This document shows positions 46,651-58,362 of a DNA stretch of 64,000 bases, in pieces (position 1 is the first letter of the stretch; every line of letters starts with the position of its first letter). The DNA is from Ornithodoros turicata (Eukaryota; Arthropoda; Arachnida; Ixodida; Argasidae). The notes below the pieces were generated by a model. That model made no database searches and had not been told where the DNA came from. It was given only the letters and a program-made list of their open reading frames with translations. A program made the translations under genes and the position numbers. The DNA lies in assembly GCF_037126465.1 (NCBI RefSeq), contig NC_088203.1, forward strand, positions 51,125,581 to 51,189,580. The letters run 5' to 3'.

Positions 46651-48560
46651 TGAAGAACTTCGTGATACTTTCATAGTTGGAGCATTTCTAATGCATATTT
46701 TAAAACAGTGGCTGCTAAACATGTGTCAGACACCGTTACAAAGGCTGCCGTCTGTATCAGGTGAATCATGATTTTTCCCAGAAGCCAAATAATGTATAAC
46801 GCTGCATCACATATGCTATTTTGGAGCAATCTCTGCAGGCATATTATGAAGATATTATCTGAGTGCCACAATAAACTATATGAACCACATTTCATGTTAC
46901 ATCATCTTCGACTAAAACATGCCTATTTGAGTATTTGAGCAGCCCAAGATACAAAGCTTGGTTCCTCAAGGTCTACATCCTACTCGAACTGGGTGTGCAC
47001 TTTGCACACAAAAGGAAAATTGAGAATGAAAAAATGGCTAGGAAGCAAGCGAACTGGGGTTTTACATCATGCATGGAAGATTTAGGTTTTCGATAGTCGA
47101 CTTGTGTAGTGAGCACTTCTGGAGGACTGAAAGCAGGAACCGAGGTCACACACAGGGTAACCTGCATAACAGTCTGATCTACTTCCACATAACGATCATT
47201 AAAATACTTGAGGTGCTTAAACAATACTATTTGGGTGCTATCAGACAGTAAGTGTTCGAACAACACTTACGACGTATTGACTGAATGGGTGGACAAAAGG
47301 ATGCGTCAGAACAGGATTGGATTTGTGTCTGTAGTGGAATTGAGAGCCCAATGTAATTCTTACCAGGCGGAGCAGGCTCATGAGATGGTGCTTTGTGTCA
47401 GGGGTCAGCACAGTGGTTTATCCAGAATCCCAAGCATGGAGGAGTGTTGAAAAAAGTTCGGGGGGAGGGGGGGTCATTATTATAGTTGCATCATTACCGA
47501 TATGTGTCTACAGCTGAAATTGCAAGGGCACTCCCTGTAGGGGGTACTTCCACCTAGTATCTTGGGTAATTAAAGCATGTAGTAGTTACTATGGGAAAGG
47601 CTTTGCGTATCCTGTTCACCGCGCAGACTGGTATAACGATTCTCTTGAATTTTTCAAGTCTGTGAACATCCATCTCACGAACTGTTGGTATGTAGTGTAC
47701 GTATCTATTTCCTGTATGAGACACGCAAGCTTTGAACAAAGCTAAAGCTAGTAGGACGCCGAATATTAATTCAGCTGCACTCTTTCTGAATAAGTGACGA
47801 ACAATAACGAAAAGTTCAGAAAAACTATTTTGTATTGAAACTAACCAGCATGATTGTGCACGAGACACGTACGCTTCTTACTTGTGAATATGAGCGCTAG
47901 GTTCATGCTGCCCTCGAAGTTCTAAATATGCTACTTTAAGAGCAGCTCCTTGCAACATAAGCACTCGACTTCTTTCGGCATTATTATGCAATGAACCACT
48001 CCGGTCCCTTTACACGGCGCCGTCAAACATGAAATTTACACAAACTGTTCATGTGCTTCATCGTGATGGATGCTGAAAGCTCATCTAACAGTCTGTCGTT
48101 GGAACTTTCTCTTTATGCTGAAGTCGATTCGCGGCTCAACATTTCAAAAGCAAGGCCTCCAAAGTCCAAACTCTGCTGCACGTAGCAGGTGCCTCTCAGC
48201 TGCTGAAAGGTAGCTGAAAACCTGACTTGTCGACTCCGGTGTGCTTCCGCGTCCATATTGAAACAGCATCCAGCAACACGGAAGTTGCGGAAACCACCCG
48301 AACTTCCGGTGTGGACTTTCCATCAATAAACGTCGCGGGCGTTTGATGTCATACACATGGGAAAACCACTGCATAATAGCTAGAGTTTTGCGCTGATCGC
48401 ACGAGTTGAGGGCAGAAATCGAAACCGCTTTTCGGCTCCTTTCTTAGGAATAGTTGGCGGCTCCGCAGAGACGAAACGTTTCAGTTGTAACTTGGAGGCA
48501 CCATGTAGGTTAGTTATCCATACAAACAAACACATTGACCAGGCTCTCGTCAGAGACCCT
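46651..48560. other. right part of the TTAA element, no gene identified
   Basis: A C/G-run near 47,460 and a short ATG frame on the minus strand near 48,255-48,220 followed by a GTTTTC donor-like site. No recognised protein. Confidence 0.3.
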
Positions 48561-48564
48561 TTAA

Positions 48565-50458
48565 AAACCTGAAGCATATGCTAATAAACTAAGAAAAAGA
48601 CACTCATGTCTGGTATCTGATAGTACCACATACACAGACGCATTGCCCTTGCGTAAAGAAAGCACAGGACAGGGATACACAAATTTCTTTAGGTGAGCAG
48701 GGAAAAGGCTTAAGACCTCAGGTCACCACACATCGCCACGCGGCTAGCACAACATGGCACCAACAAGATACTAGCAGCGGGAAGAACTGCAACACTGCTA
48801 AACAAGTCCAGACATGCCTTGATGACGTCACAAATCAGGAAAAAAGCACACGCATGCACGCACAGAGGACAACGCATTAAACACACGGAGCGCTCAGGAA
48901 TAATCGTAGCGTTACCGCACATCGCTACGAAGCTCAATGTCTAACAAAAAACGACAACAACAAGATATTAGCGAAGGCTAAAAATTGCAACACTACTGAA
49001 CAAGTCCAGACATGCGACATTGCATACAAAACACTGCTCATCGGGGAAAAGGCCTAAGCCTGCGGCGGATCATCATAGAGCATACACAACTTCATTTTTT
49101 CTATTTCGCGTAAACTAAACGCGGTCTGCTTGGAAAACGATGTACACATTTTCTTAGGGAGCAGACAAATATAGAAATTTCTACTCCGTGCTCAGATACC
49201 AGCATTTCTGCTCAAAAACCTGCAAAATTAAGCATTGCTTACTTCGTCAAGATATCGAACACCCATCAAAATCAAACAAACAACCTCACTTCCATTGATA
49301 GAACACTATTCAGCTTTTACACAGGAGGCTTTCTTCTACATAAAAGTAGGGAAAATAAGAAAAATGCAGCGAAAAATTACACGCACTTTTGCTCGCATAG
49401 CTATAAGAGAAAAAAAATAAATAAAATAACGACGCACACGCTAATAAACTGTGACAAATACACCCATTTCTGCTATCAGATAATTATTGCATAATGCTAA
49501 ATACTCATTTGCATTGTCCCTGCGTGAAGAAAGCACGGGACAGGGATACACAATTTATCTTAAGCGAGCAGGGAAAGTCACTTTTACTCGAACAGCTTAA
49601 TACCATAAAGTCTGAATTTTTGCAAAAAAAATAAAGCTTGAACAGCGCTACGAACGTGACAGACACATACTAACAAACAAACACACACTTCTATTCATTT
49701 CTATTGATAAAGGCGTAAACCACACTACAAGAAGAAAGCACACTGCTTCAGGAAAGCGTATCAAATGCAACGCAACAGGACCGGCTCTCATAAAGTAGCC
49801 TGCCCAAAACAAAGACTTCACCAGGTTCGCGAGGCAATTCCATTAAAACCGCTCTCGGTCTATCCTACAGATAGCAATGCAAGCGCTGCTACCCTTATTT
49901 TTAAACCACTATTCCACGCAATAGTACATAAATGTATCACTCGTGTCACATGAAAAGGCACACACAAAGAACTTGTCAAGTGGGATCGCTGGTTCAGAAA
50001 AACGCGCGCGCCCGCGCGCTCACACAGACACACACTCACATTTTCACACTCACAAACACAAAGTCTATTCTCACAACCACATAAATCCATATTATTCCTC
50101 AGGTCAATAATTATCCTACCATCGTCAAAAGATGGCTCACTCTTGTATGCGATCGCAAAGCGATAGGTCCTCATTCCGGATGTAATAGGATATCGCCACT
50201 CGACCGACGCGAACCAAAACAGAAAGAAAGGAATGCACGTTCGCTATACCTCCACGAAGAAAACGGTGCCGTGCTTCTACGCAGCGATCATAATACGGGA
50301 GTGAATTGTCTTCTTCGTTTTCCTTTTATTTCCTTGCACCCATATATTTTGCAAGTATACTATAGAGACCCAACAGAGCAGTGCACTCCCATCAACACGC
50401 CTTCGGCTGACCCTACACACCCGAAGCCTTTTCTGAATACATTCTGCTTGCTCTGGAA
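48565..50458. repeat. internal repeat modules (period about 860 bp)
   Basis: CTAATAAACTAAGAAAAAGA (48,581) parallels CTAATAAACTGTGACAAATA (49,440), and GACAGGGATACACAA...GAGCAGGGAAA occurs at about 48,668 and 49,549. Between are several GGGGAAAAGGCTTAAG and CGCGGCTAGCAC words also present in the left arm. No coding sequence. A (CA)-rich GCGCGC patch lies at about 50,003-50,060. Confidence 0.6.
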
Positions 50459-50684
50459 TAAAAAGATTTATCGCCAGGGTACAACAATGTCAGCTCTGCT
50501 TCCGTTTAAGTGATAAAACAGTGCACCTGCTCGGGGAAACGGTAACGGATCGCGCGCGTCGCGCGTCCAAACCGCGAGAACAGGCCCGCGTGCGGCTCGC
50601 GTGGGGCGCGGTTCGGGCGCACTGTTTTATCACTTAAACGGAAGCAGAGCTGACATTGTTGTACCCTAGCGATAAATCTTTTTA
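50459..50684. repeat. 66-bp-stem hairpin with a GC-rich 94-nt loop
   Basis: TAAAAAGATTTATCGCCAGG at 50,459 pairs with the complementary run ending at 50,684 (one mismatch in 66). The loop (50,525-50,618) contains CGCGCGCGTCGCGCG-like sequence, far richer in G+C than its surroundings. Ends in TA on both sides, so it may be a small TA-targeting MITE, or a structural centre of the element. Confidence 0.75.
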
Positions 50685-50986
50685 TGAGAAGAGGGTTTCT
50701 CTGATTGTTTGTTAGATGTGGTTAGCGCAGGATAGGAATTCCTGAAGCACGGCACCCTCAGTGTAGATTAATTATTTTGGATGTGAGTCTGCTTCACTGC
50801 ATGACAAGGCTGAAATGGGAAGAGAGAAAAAATTTGAGCACTTCATTAATAGCGATCCAAGTAATAGGGCCATATAGTAGGAAATATAGTTTCCATACAA
50901 AGTAGAATTTTAATAGGCTCCTAAAATTATAGTTTTGTAGTAGTTTTTCTAAACTGCAATGCAGTAATCATTAATATGGTGGGAAT

Positions 50987-53154
50987 CCTAGTTCTCGACC
51001 TAGTCTCTACAGTTCAACATGCTCGAGCCCATCGACGGAGCCCATCGACGAGCCCATCCTCGACATCAAGCGCGCCTATGATACCGTCTCGCACATTTGT
51101 GTGCTGCATGCCTTGCGCTCGTTTGGAGTATCCGGTCGGCTCTTCATCTGGCTCCAAGACTTCCATACGGACCGAACTGTCGCTGTCCGTACGTCCCAAG
51201 GCCAAAGCCCTCAGCATCCTGTTCCCCAAGGAATACCCCAAGGAAGCATTCTCAGCCCGACACTCTTTAACGTGGTGATGGCCGGCCTACAATCAGTAAT
51301 TCCTCGCAAAGTGTCGTTCTCCGTGTATGCAGATGACGTCGCCCTTTGGACAGTAGGAAAATCACGCCCGGCTCTCCAGCGCCGCCTGCAGCTCGCTTTA
51401 AACAATATCCATACGTACCTGACGCACCTCGGGATGGACCTTTCACCCGAAAAGTGTGTCGAGCTCCCTTTCACGCGTAAAGCTATGGCCAATTTCCCAC
51501 TTTGGCTTGGTTTAAAGAAGCTAGAACCAGTACGCTTTCACCGCTTCCTTGGCGTGGTAATCGACTCGGACTTGCGCTGGGCTCGGCACATTAAACACCT
51601 TGAAACTAAAGTGCAGCGATGGCTCCCCGCAATCCAACATCTTTCTGGCCCAGGATGGGGCTGTGATCAGCGTTCCCTGCTCGCGGTTCACGCGGCATTG
51701 GTGAGGGCAACTGTGCTTTACAGCCTTCCTATTCTGCACAGGATATCAACAACTTCATTAAATACGCTTCGGTCCCTGTTTGCTCGAAGCCTTCGTCGAT
51801 GCCTCGGAGTTCCAAGAATGGCTGAAACACGACAAGTACTGGCTGAAGCTGGTGAGCTCCCGGTTGAAGTTCTCCGTGAACGGGAAACGGCTCGGCACTA
51901 CCTCCGTTTGCGTGCTCACATTCCCCGCCACCCGCTACTCAGGAAAATTCGATACCGCCCTGGAAGCGACTTCTATCGAGTAGCGCAGAGGACACGCCAG
52001 ACTCTCACTGGCTTCATAACTAAGGACACTATACCGCCGGAAGCCCCCTGGTCTCTACCGGTACCGCCCACTTTTGTACGCCTCCCAAACCTTCTGCAAA
52101 GAAGAGATCAGGTCCCCCCTCAAGTCCTCCGAGCCCATTTTCATGCTCTGGTAGACGAGAAGTTTTCTACGTTTACGGCAGCATATACTGATGGCGCATC
52201 CCGAAACAACAAGTCCGCCTCAGCCTTCGTCATTCCATCCGAAGGCGTCGTGCACGGAAGACGCCTTTCACATCCAACCTCCTCCACAGCTGCGGAACTC
52301 TATGCCATCCTTTTCTTTCTACAACACATCGCTGATTTTCCACCCCGGGAATGGGCAGTCTTTACAGACTCCAAATCTGCACTTCAAGCAATTGAAACTT
52401 CCGGCATACGAGGCCCATCGGCACCCCTAGTCACAGACGTGTTACTGGCTTACCACACTATCTACGCCGCAGGCCACAGGCTAGTTCTCCAGTGGGTTCC
52501 AGCCCTTTGTGGTGTCGTGGGGAACGAGCAGGCCGACAGCACCGCAGAAGCAGCACTCTCGTCTCGGAACCGGACCCGTATTGTTCTGCTCAGAGGAGAC
52601 CGCCGTTCAATTCTGCGACGTCTAGTGACACCCCTGGCTTCCCGCCAACGGACAACCGACATTCTTCCCCCCTCTATGTTGAACAGAGTTGATCCCACGC
52701 TCGCTTTCCGCATGCCACGAAACACATCTCGTCAGGATGCTGCATTAATCCACCGCATGCGCCTCGATGTGGCCTTTACAGCTCAGTGGCGTTACCGCTT
52801 GAGACAAATTGATTCTCCCACCTGCTGCCACTGTGGTGCTCTTGAGGATCTGGAGCACATTCTTCTTCATTGCCCTCACTACGAACCTTCCCGAACCACA
52901 CTCTCCGAGTCTCTTCGTCAGCTGGACTCTCGCCCTTTCTCCCTACCGAAATTGCTTGGTCCCTGGCCCAATCCAGCCCAGCAACGCTCTGCGCTCAAAG
53001 CTCTTCTGACATTTCTGGACACCATCGGACTTCGATCGTTATTGTAAAGGGGCTCGTTATTTTATTCCCCCCATTCCACCAAACACTGGGGTAGATTATC
53101 GCCTGTTGCGATGAAACTCCCCACTCTCCAAGGCCGAAAATAAAGTTGTTGTTG
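50987..53154 (+). mobile_element. I-group LINE insertion with 12-bp target duplication
   Basis: TATGGTGGGAAT flanks it exactly (50,975-50,986 and 53,155-53,166). The left arm shows the same site uninterrupted (about 42,888-42,907, reverse complement). It is 5' truncated within RT and ends AATAAAGTTGTTGTTG. The intact frame and perfect target duplication indicate a young insertion. Confidence 0.88.
51040..53047 (+). CDS. RT / RNase H polyprotein of an I-group LINE, 5' truncated
   Basis: The frame is open from the truncation; 648 codons from the GTG at 51,101 to the stop at 53,047, with in-frame coding upstream (ILDIKRAYDTVSH). RT shows QGIPQGSILSPTLFN and the catalytic VYADDVALW (about 51,330), then MDLSPEKC and FLGVVID. 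RNase H follows with the four acidic positions in AYTDGASR, TAAELYAI, FTDSKSAL and GNEQADST. A C-terminal CCHCGALEDLEHILLHC zinc-knuckle-like motif ends it. Function: target-primed reverse transcription and RNA strand removal. Missing endonuclease and ORF1 make it dead on arrival despite no stops. No promoter; the ATG is absent. Confidence 0.85.
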
Positions 53155-56017
53155 TATGGTGGGAATGCCATCATCTACCCGTAAAGGCGTTCTGTCTAGT
53201 CCTCTGTCGAGCGCGAATGGAACTTTGCCCCCGGCTTTCGCGCCTTTTTGCTCGCAGGTGTAGCCTCAGACAATGAGTATACGAGCATAGAAAGGGTCGT
53301 GTATTACATAAGCCTGGTGATGATGTTGAGTGGACTCACTTATTATTTTAAAAGAGCAGTGGTAGTTTACTGGTGTGCTTTTTTGTTGAATTTTAATGTA
53401 AGAATGAATATCATTAAGAGTAGGACAAAGTAGGACATTAAGAGTAGGACAAAGGAAATGATCTTGCGATTCAATAAATAATAGGAGACTGTGTTTGCCG
53501 CTGTCTTCTTCAGGCAGGATGTGATGATGACACGCAGTCTGTAGCAATGCATTGACCGTTACTGGAAAAAAGTGTAGCAATAGAAAAATGGTATGTATTG
53601 TCCTGGACGGATTTATGATGAGCACTGTTTTTGAATAAGAGGAGTGCGTGTGCTTAGAAATAGTTTGTTGTTGGTTTTGTGCTTTGTTCAAGTGTTTCTC
53701 TTTGCTTTTTTCCCCCTTGTTGTCTGCCAAACATGCGCTGACATGCCCTGGCCTGCTCTGTCATGTTTTCCTTCTACATGTAGTTTTTTTTTTCATTTTG
53801 ACAAGGAACATTCTTGATGATAGTGCTGCCTTGAATGGGAGTAGTGCTATTCTTAGTAATTTTGTGATTCATTTAGTTCAGAGAGTAACCGCATGGGGGA
53901 CAGGTGCACGGCTTTATCCAGTCGAGGAACAAAGCGACATTATTCAGTTAGCTGCCAGGCTCTCGGAAGGGATGGAGATGTCTCGATTAGCTCGTTGTAT
54001 GTAGGCATTGAAGGTGTTAGGATATTTTGTTCTTTTGAAAGTCTGATTTAGTAAGACTTTGGGAATGAAATGCTTAATTCTTACAATCTCCTCTCATGTA
54101 TGGTGCTCTTCTGCAATAGTTCCCTATGCAATCATTATAGTAGAATAAAGGAAATAATCTTGGGATAGTGATTCAATAAGTAACAGGTCCCCTGTCTAGA
54201 GCGTAAGCGTCCTTGAGCCACGCACCTGCATGATAACGTCATACCGCGATACTATTGTTTCAGGTTGACCTTGTCTTCTGGAGCATTAGTGGAAAAAAAC
54301 AGTGTAGCCCTGAGACAATAGGATGACGTCAAGACCAATGAGAATGGCCTGCAGGGGGCGCAAGGATTCACTTCTCTCTTGGACACTGGTGGGTGTAGAC
54401 ACTTTAATTCTGATCCTAGCAATTGCGTTGATCGTCAGTGGAAGAGCGTAGCTTAGGTAGGGGTTCTGTCTGCCTCTGATGGGGTGCGGATGTGTGGTTC
54501 GTCACTGGTGAATGGTGTTCGACGATGCAGGTGGATTTTGTGACGAGCGGATTTACAATGAGGAAATGTAGTGTACGTGTCCGGTGATAGTGAGTGTCCT
54601 TTCACTCTGTTCAAGTGTTTTCCTCTGTTGCCCAACAGTCGTGCGATTTGTCCTGACGTGTCCTGACATGCCCCTATATGCATGCTTTCCTTTGTTGACG
54701 CTTTGTATTTTTTCTTTTTTGACAAGAACATTCTTGTCTTGACGATGTCGATAGTGCTGCCCTGAATGGGAATAGTGCTATTCTTAATAATTTCGCGATT
54801 AAATTAGTTCAGAAATCAACCGCAAGACGGACAGATGGATGACTTTATAGAGGAGAAAAAGCATTACGACTCAGTTCCGTGCCTGGCTGTTGGATAGAGT
54901 AGACGCATCGTTCTGCGCTCCTTGTTACCAGTACTCTGTGTTGATTTGTTGGGTGCCTAGTCCTCTTATTAGCCATAGATGGAGTTACGTGTTAGGATAT
55001 TTTGTTCTTTTGCAAGTCTCATTTAGTAAGACTTTGGAATTCCTACGATCAGCTTTCATGCATGGTGCTCTTCTGCAATAGCTTCCTATTCAATCGCTAT
55101 AGAAGGAAATAATCTTGGGATAGTGATTCAATAAATAATACGTCCCCTGTCTAGAGTGTACGCCTCCTTGAGCCACGCAGGTGCATGATGACGTCATGCC
55201 ATGGCTTCATTGCAGATTGACCTTGTCCAGTTGTGTCGACTGTGTGAAAAAAAAACAGGGTAGCCTTGGGACAATGGGATGACGTCACGACCAATGAGCA
55301 ACGCAAGAAGAGGGTGCAGGAATGCTCTTCTCTCTTAGCCTCTCGCAGGTGGTCGCCGCAGGTGGCGGTAGGAGCGCGCGTAGCACACGTAGCACACGTA
55401 GAGTGGCGCTTACGTCAGTCCAGCTCTGGCTCTCGTGGGGAGAAGACGTGCGGTCGGTCGCTCCGTCGTCACTTGAACCCTGGCTGTCGACGACAGCGAA
55501 CGCTCTGTCGCAGCGGGGAAAAAGGTGAGTGATTTACCGATGTTTGTGCGTTGTTTTACCGTGCTCGTGTTAAGCCTTTTCTTGCCGTACGGGTGGTACG
55601 GGTGGCCGTACGTAACACGGGTGGTTCCCACCTTGTGTTAGCCGCGTAGTGTTGTGACGCTGTGGTTAGGCCTAGTCGATTGCTTTAAGCCTTTTCCCCC
55701 GATGTGTAGTGTTTTCTCCGTGCTGTTTAGCAGTAGCGGTTAGGCATTTTCCCCGCGCTCTGGCATGCTTAGACTTGTCGAGCAGTGTTGCCATTTTTAC
55801 GTGTCGCTAGTACTTTCTTGTTCTCTGTCTTTCTCCTATAGAGCTACGATGCTGGCGCCATCTGGTACGATGCCTTGGAACTAGCTTGCCACCTGCCTCT
55901 GCAACCGTCGTGCTCCAGTCGCCCGCACCGGCGTGATTTCTTCAAGATGGCGTCGTTGATTTTCAAATAAATTATTTCCCACTGTCTGCTTCCTTTCTAT
56001 CTAGTTTTTTATTTCCT

Positions 56018-56191
56018 ACAACCCGAGTTTTACATTGAAAATCCACGACAAGTATTGCACTGAGACAGGTTTTGCACAATTTAAAAAAAAATTTAATTTA
56101 AATTTTTAAAGAAATTTTAAAGTAATTTTAAAATAATATAAAGTAAAAAGTGCAATACTTGCCGTGAATTTTCTGTGTAAAACTTGGGTTG
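56018..56191. repeat. self-complementary terminal hairpin of the giant element
   Basis: CAACCCGAGTTTTACATTG...CGACAAGTATTGCAC (56,018-56,063) pairs with the terminal segment 56,149-56,191, enclosing an A/T-only tract. The left tip (39,957-40,130) has the inner half partly deleted but keeps GTGCAATATTTGTCGTGGA. An end that can fold on itself may matter for replication or recognition. Confidence 0.65.
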
Positions 56192-56210
56192 AATGATTAC
56201 TACTGATGTT

Positions 56211-57184
56211 GTGACTGGAATTCGTCGTTTGTGTTCTGTGAGCACTACAATTTGTATCAAGTCGCGTCTGCGTTAGCCCCTTTACCGCACTTGCCCATTG
56301 TAGGGTCAATTATCTTAGGAAATTAACTGACTTTTCGACAGCCGTTTTAGCAAGAAAATGCCGACAGCGTATTATTTTAGCAGGAAAACATCGTGCAATG
56401 TATTTGAGAAACCGTATACTGCTATGGGGCAAGTTTTACGTACGATTTACGAATGCGCAACACCGTCGACGATGTTATGGTACGACGAGCGACGCAAAAC
56501 GAAATACAAAACACATTTTAAACTTTTTGTAGGATTCTGTGCATTTTCCAGAAGCTTTCTTTGAATCACACATCCCCGTGTCATGCTGCGTCGTGTGGCA
56601 CGCTACAGACTACTGCATTTTATGTCTAACATCTGGATATTGTTTGTAAGGAGCACCGTAGCACAAAAACATGCGCACGAACGCTCCAGAAGCCATGTGG
56701 TTGCACACTATGCAGGCGCAAAAGTAATAACAGAGCACATATTGCCGCGTAGAAATGGTGTTTTTAGAAATGTGGGGTCTGAAGAGTTAGGGCATAGCAC
56801 CGACCCTAGAAATTAAATAAGTTGGTGCACCTTATCCCTCTGTAGAGTGCTGTTTCAACTCACAACTCAGCCTACGGGGTGTAAAAGTGTTAGAGGCAAT
56901 TTATGTGACTTGTCGTCATGGGTGACATAACTGGCCAGCCCCGGAATTAATTCCGTACTCAGGAATTATTGCACAAATCACTTTGTATTTAATATTTATG
57001 ATGTAGGACGTGATAAGCAATATGTAAGTTGCAACACTGTCTGCAGCGTTCTCGACTGCCTCTTACCTTTACAGTTAGAGACACGTTACCAAACCATTCC
57101 CAAAGGGCACTCTTACAGGGCCCATATAACTTGTCTTCATGGAAGTTATGCGTTAGCATACCCATTGCACATGAAGCACAATTA
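56211..57184. other. non-coding stretch
   Basis: Short frames (56,358-56,564 and 56,583-56,816) have no recognised motif. Nothing else. Confidence 0.4.
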
Positions 57185-58362
57185 TACGAGGGGCGTTGAA
57201 GTCAAACCCGGTCTTTTCATTTTTCGCAAATGTAAAATGAACTTATATGCGAGAAATTAGTTTTATTTTTCAACGTAATCTCCAGCTGGCACTAATGCAC
57301 TAGTCCCAACATTTCACGAGGTCTTGGATGCCAGCAGCGTAGAAATCCTTACCGGCGCGTAGCGGCCATGATCGGACCACATCCTTGACCTCGTCATCGC
57401 AGATGAAGTAGCGGCCCTCAAGGAACGCCTTCAGTGACCCGAAGAGATGGAAATCGCTGGGGAGGCCTGGACTGTAAGGGGGGATGTGCCAGCACCTCCC
57501 AGGCAAGTTCCTGTAAGGTGAGTGTCGTGAGATGCGCGGTGTGCGGCCTTGCTTTGTCCTGTAGGAGGAGGACACCTTTGGTGAAGCAGCTTGGCCGCTT
57601 CTGCTTCAGCGACTTATGCACATCCCAGAGAACCTGGCAGTAATATGCACTAATGATGGTGGTACTATTGGGCAGAAAATCAACATGAACAACGCCTGCC
57701 TTGTCCCAGAAAACCGTGGCCATGATCTTACCCGAAGACGGGGTGCTTCGGAACTTCTTGGGAGCAGGCGAGCCCGGATGCTTCCACTGTTTCCATGTGT
57801 ATTTAGACTCAGGAGTGAAATGGTGCACCACCGTTTCATTTCGCTACCTTTCCGAAATGAGAGGTGTTCATGAATGATCGTGTTCAGCGTTCCCTCAGAA
57901 AAGTACGTCTTTCGAGCCAGTTCGAGACATGTTATCCGTCGGTCCTTGAGGATCAGGCGTTCCACTAGTTGGTTGTTCTCAGGAACTCTGACAATGTGCT
58001 CTGAGCCGCCCCGGCCGGGATCGTCCTGCACTGATGTACGGCCGTCTCGGAACCGATTGCACCACTCAAACGCTTTCCTGCGGCTAAGCATATCGTTACC
58101 ATACTGAGCCCGAAGTCTTCTGTGAATTTCAGATGACTTTATGCCTTCATTCACGAGAAACTTCATGACAATTCGCTGTTCGATGTGCGCGCTCACCTCG
58201 TTGTCGGCCCTCTTGTCCAGCAAGTGTCTTCTGTTTTGCACATACTTTGGACCACCACGTGGAGAACTCGGAGGCCTGTCGCGTGTGAAAATGACCAAAA
58301 GAATTTGTCATTTGTACACCCACGAGACAGAAAGTCCCAGTTTGACTTGAACACCCCTCGTA
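57185..58362 (-). mobile_element. mariner element, 1174 bp, TA duplication
   Basis: Body 57,187-58,360 between TA dinucleotides. Ends CGAGGGGCGTTGAAGTCAAA and (other end, complement) CGAGGGGTGTTCAAGTCAAA. Size and ends are those of a full-length mariner. Confidence 0.88.
57300..58298 (-). pseudogene. mariner transposase, several frameshifts
   Basis: The N-terminal helix-turn-helix region is open (RIVMKFLVNEGIKSSEIHRR, FEWCNRFRDGRTSVQDDPG). Then frames change: WKHPGSPAPKKFRS and VFWDKAGVVHVDFLP (first catalytic Asp), LLLQDKARPHTAHL (second Asp), and in a third frame PPYSPGLPSDFHLFGSLKAF (third Asp). The usual ARPHTA context has Lys in place of Asn before it. All three catalytic Asp codons persist but not in one frame, so it is inactive. 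Confidence 0.85.

Larger units (their letters stand above)
43335..48564. mobile_element. 5.2-kb TTAA-flanked element (piggyBac/Kolobok-type ends)
   Basis: The body 43,339-48,560 begins AGGGTCTCTGAC and ends GTCAGAGACCCT, flanked by TTAA on both sides. The diverged, unoccupied paralogue at about 49,376-49,445 shows the joined flanks, so this is an insertion into the repeat module. Inside are LINE fragments, a SINE and mostly unrecognised DNA; no transposase found. Nonautonomous or heavily decayed. Confidence 0.7.
50685..56204 (-). repeat. right inverted arm, interrupted by a LINE
   Basis: Mirror of 39,952-43,251. It lacks about 60 bp present in the left arm near 43,160-43,220 and contains the I-group LINE at 50,987-53,154. 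The tip region holds an extra half-copy (56,018-56,063) that makes the end self-complementary. Confidence 0.8.
39946..56210. mobile_element. 16.25-kb long-TIR element with Polinton/Maverick-like ends, non-autonomous
   Basis: The body is 39,952-56,204, flanked by identical GATGTT (39,946-39,951 and 56,205-56,210). Both ends read AGTAGTAATCA inward. A 6-bp target duplication, 5'-AG termini, very long inverted repeats and this size are the textbook combination for Polintons. However I see no protein-primed polymerase B, retroviral-type integrase, packaging ATPase, protease or capsid gene. After subtracting a 5.2-kb TTAA element and a 2.17-kb LINE the original was about 8.9 kb, nearly all arms and tandem repeats. 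I infer a non-autonomous element using Polinton-like machinery; another superfamily with 6-bp duplications is possible. Confidence 0.6.

Noticed and set aside
43252..50684. Search for Polinton core genes (PolB, integrase, ATPase, protease, capsid)
   Set aside because: No motif of any of these seen in six frames; the interior is repeats, LINE pieces and a SINE.
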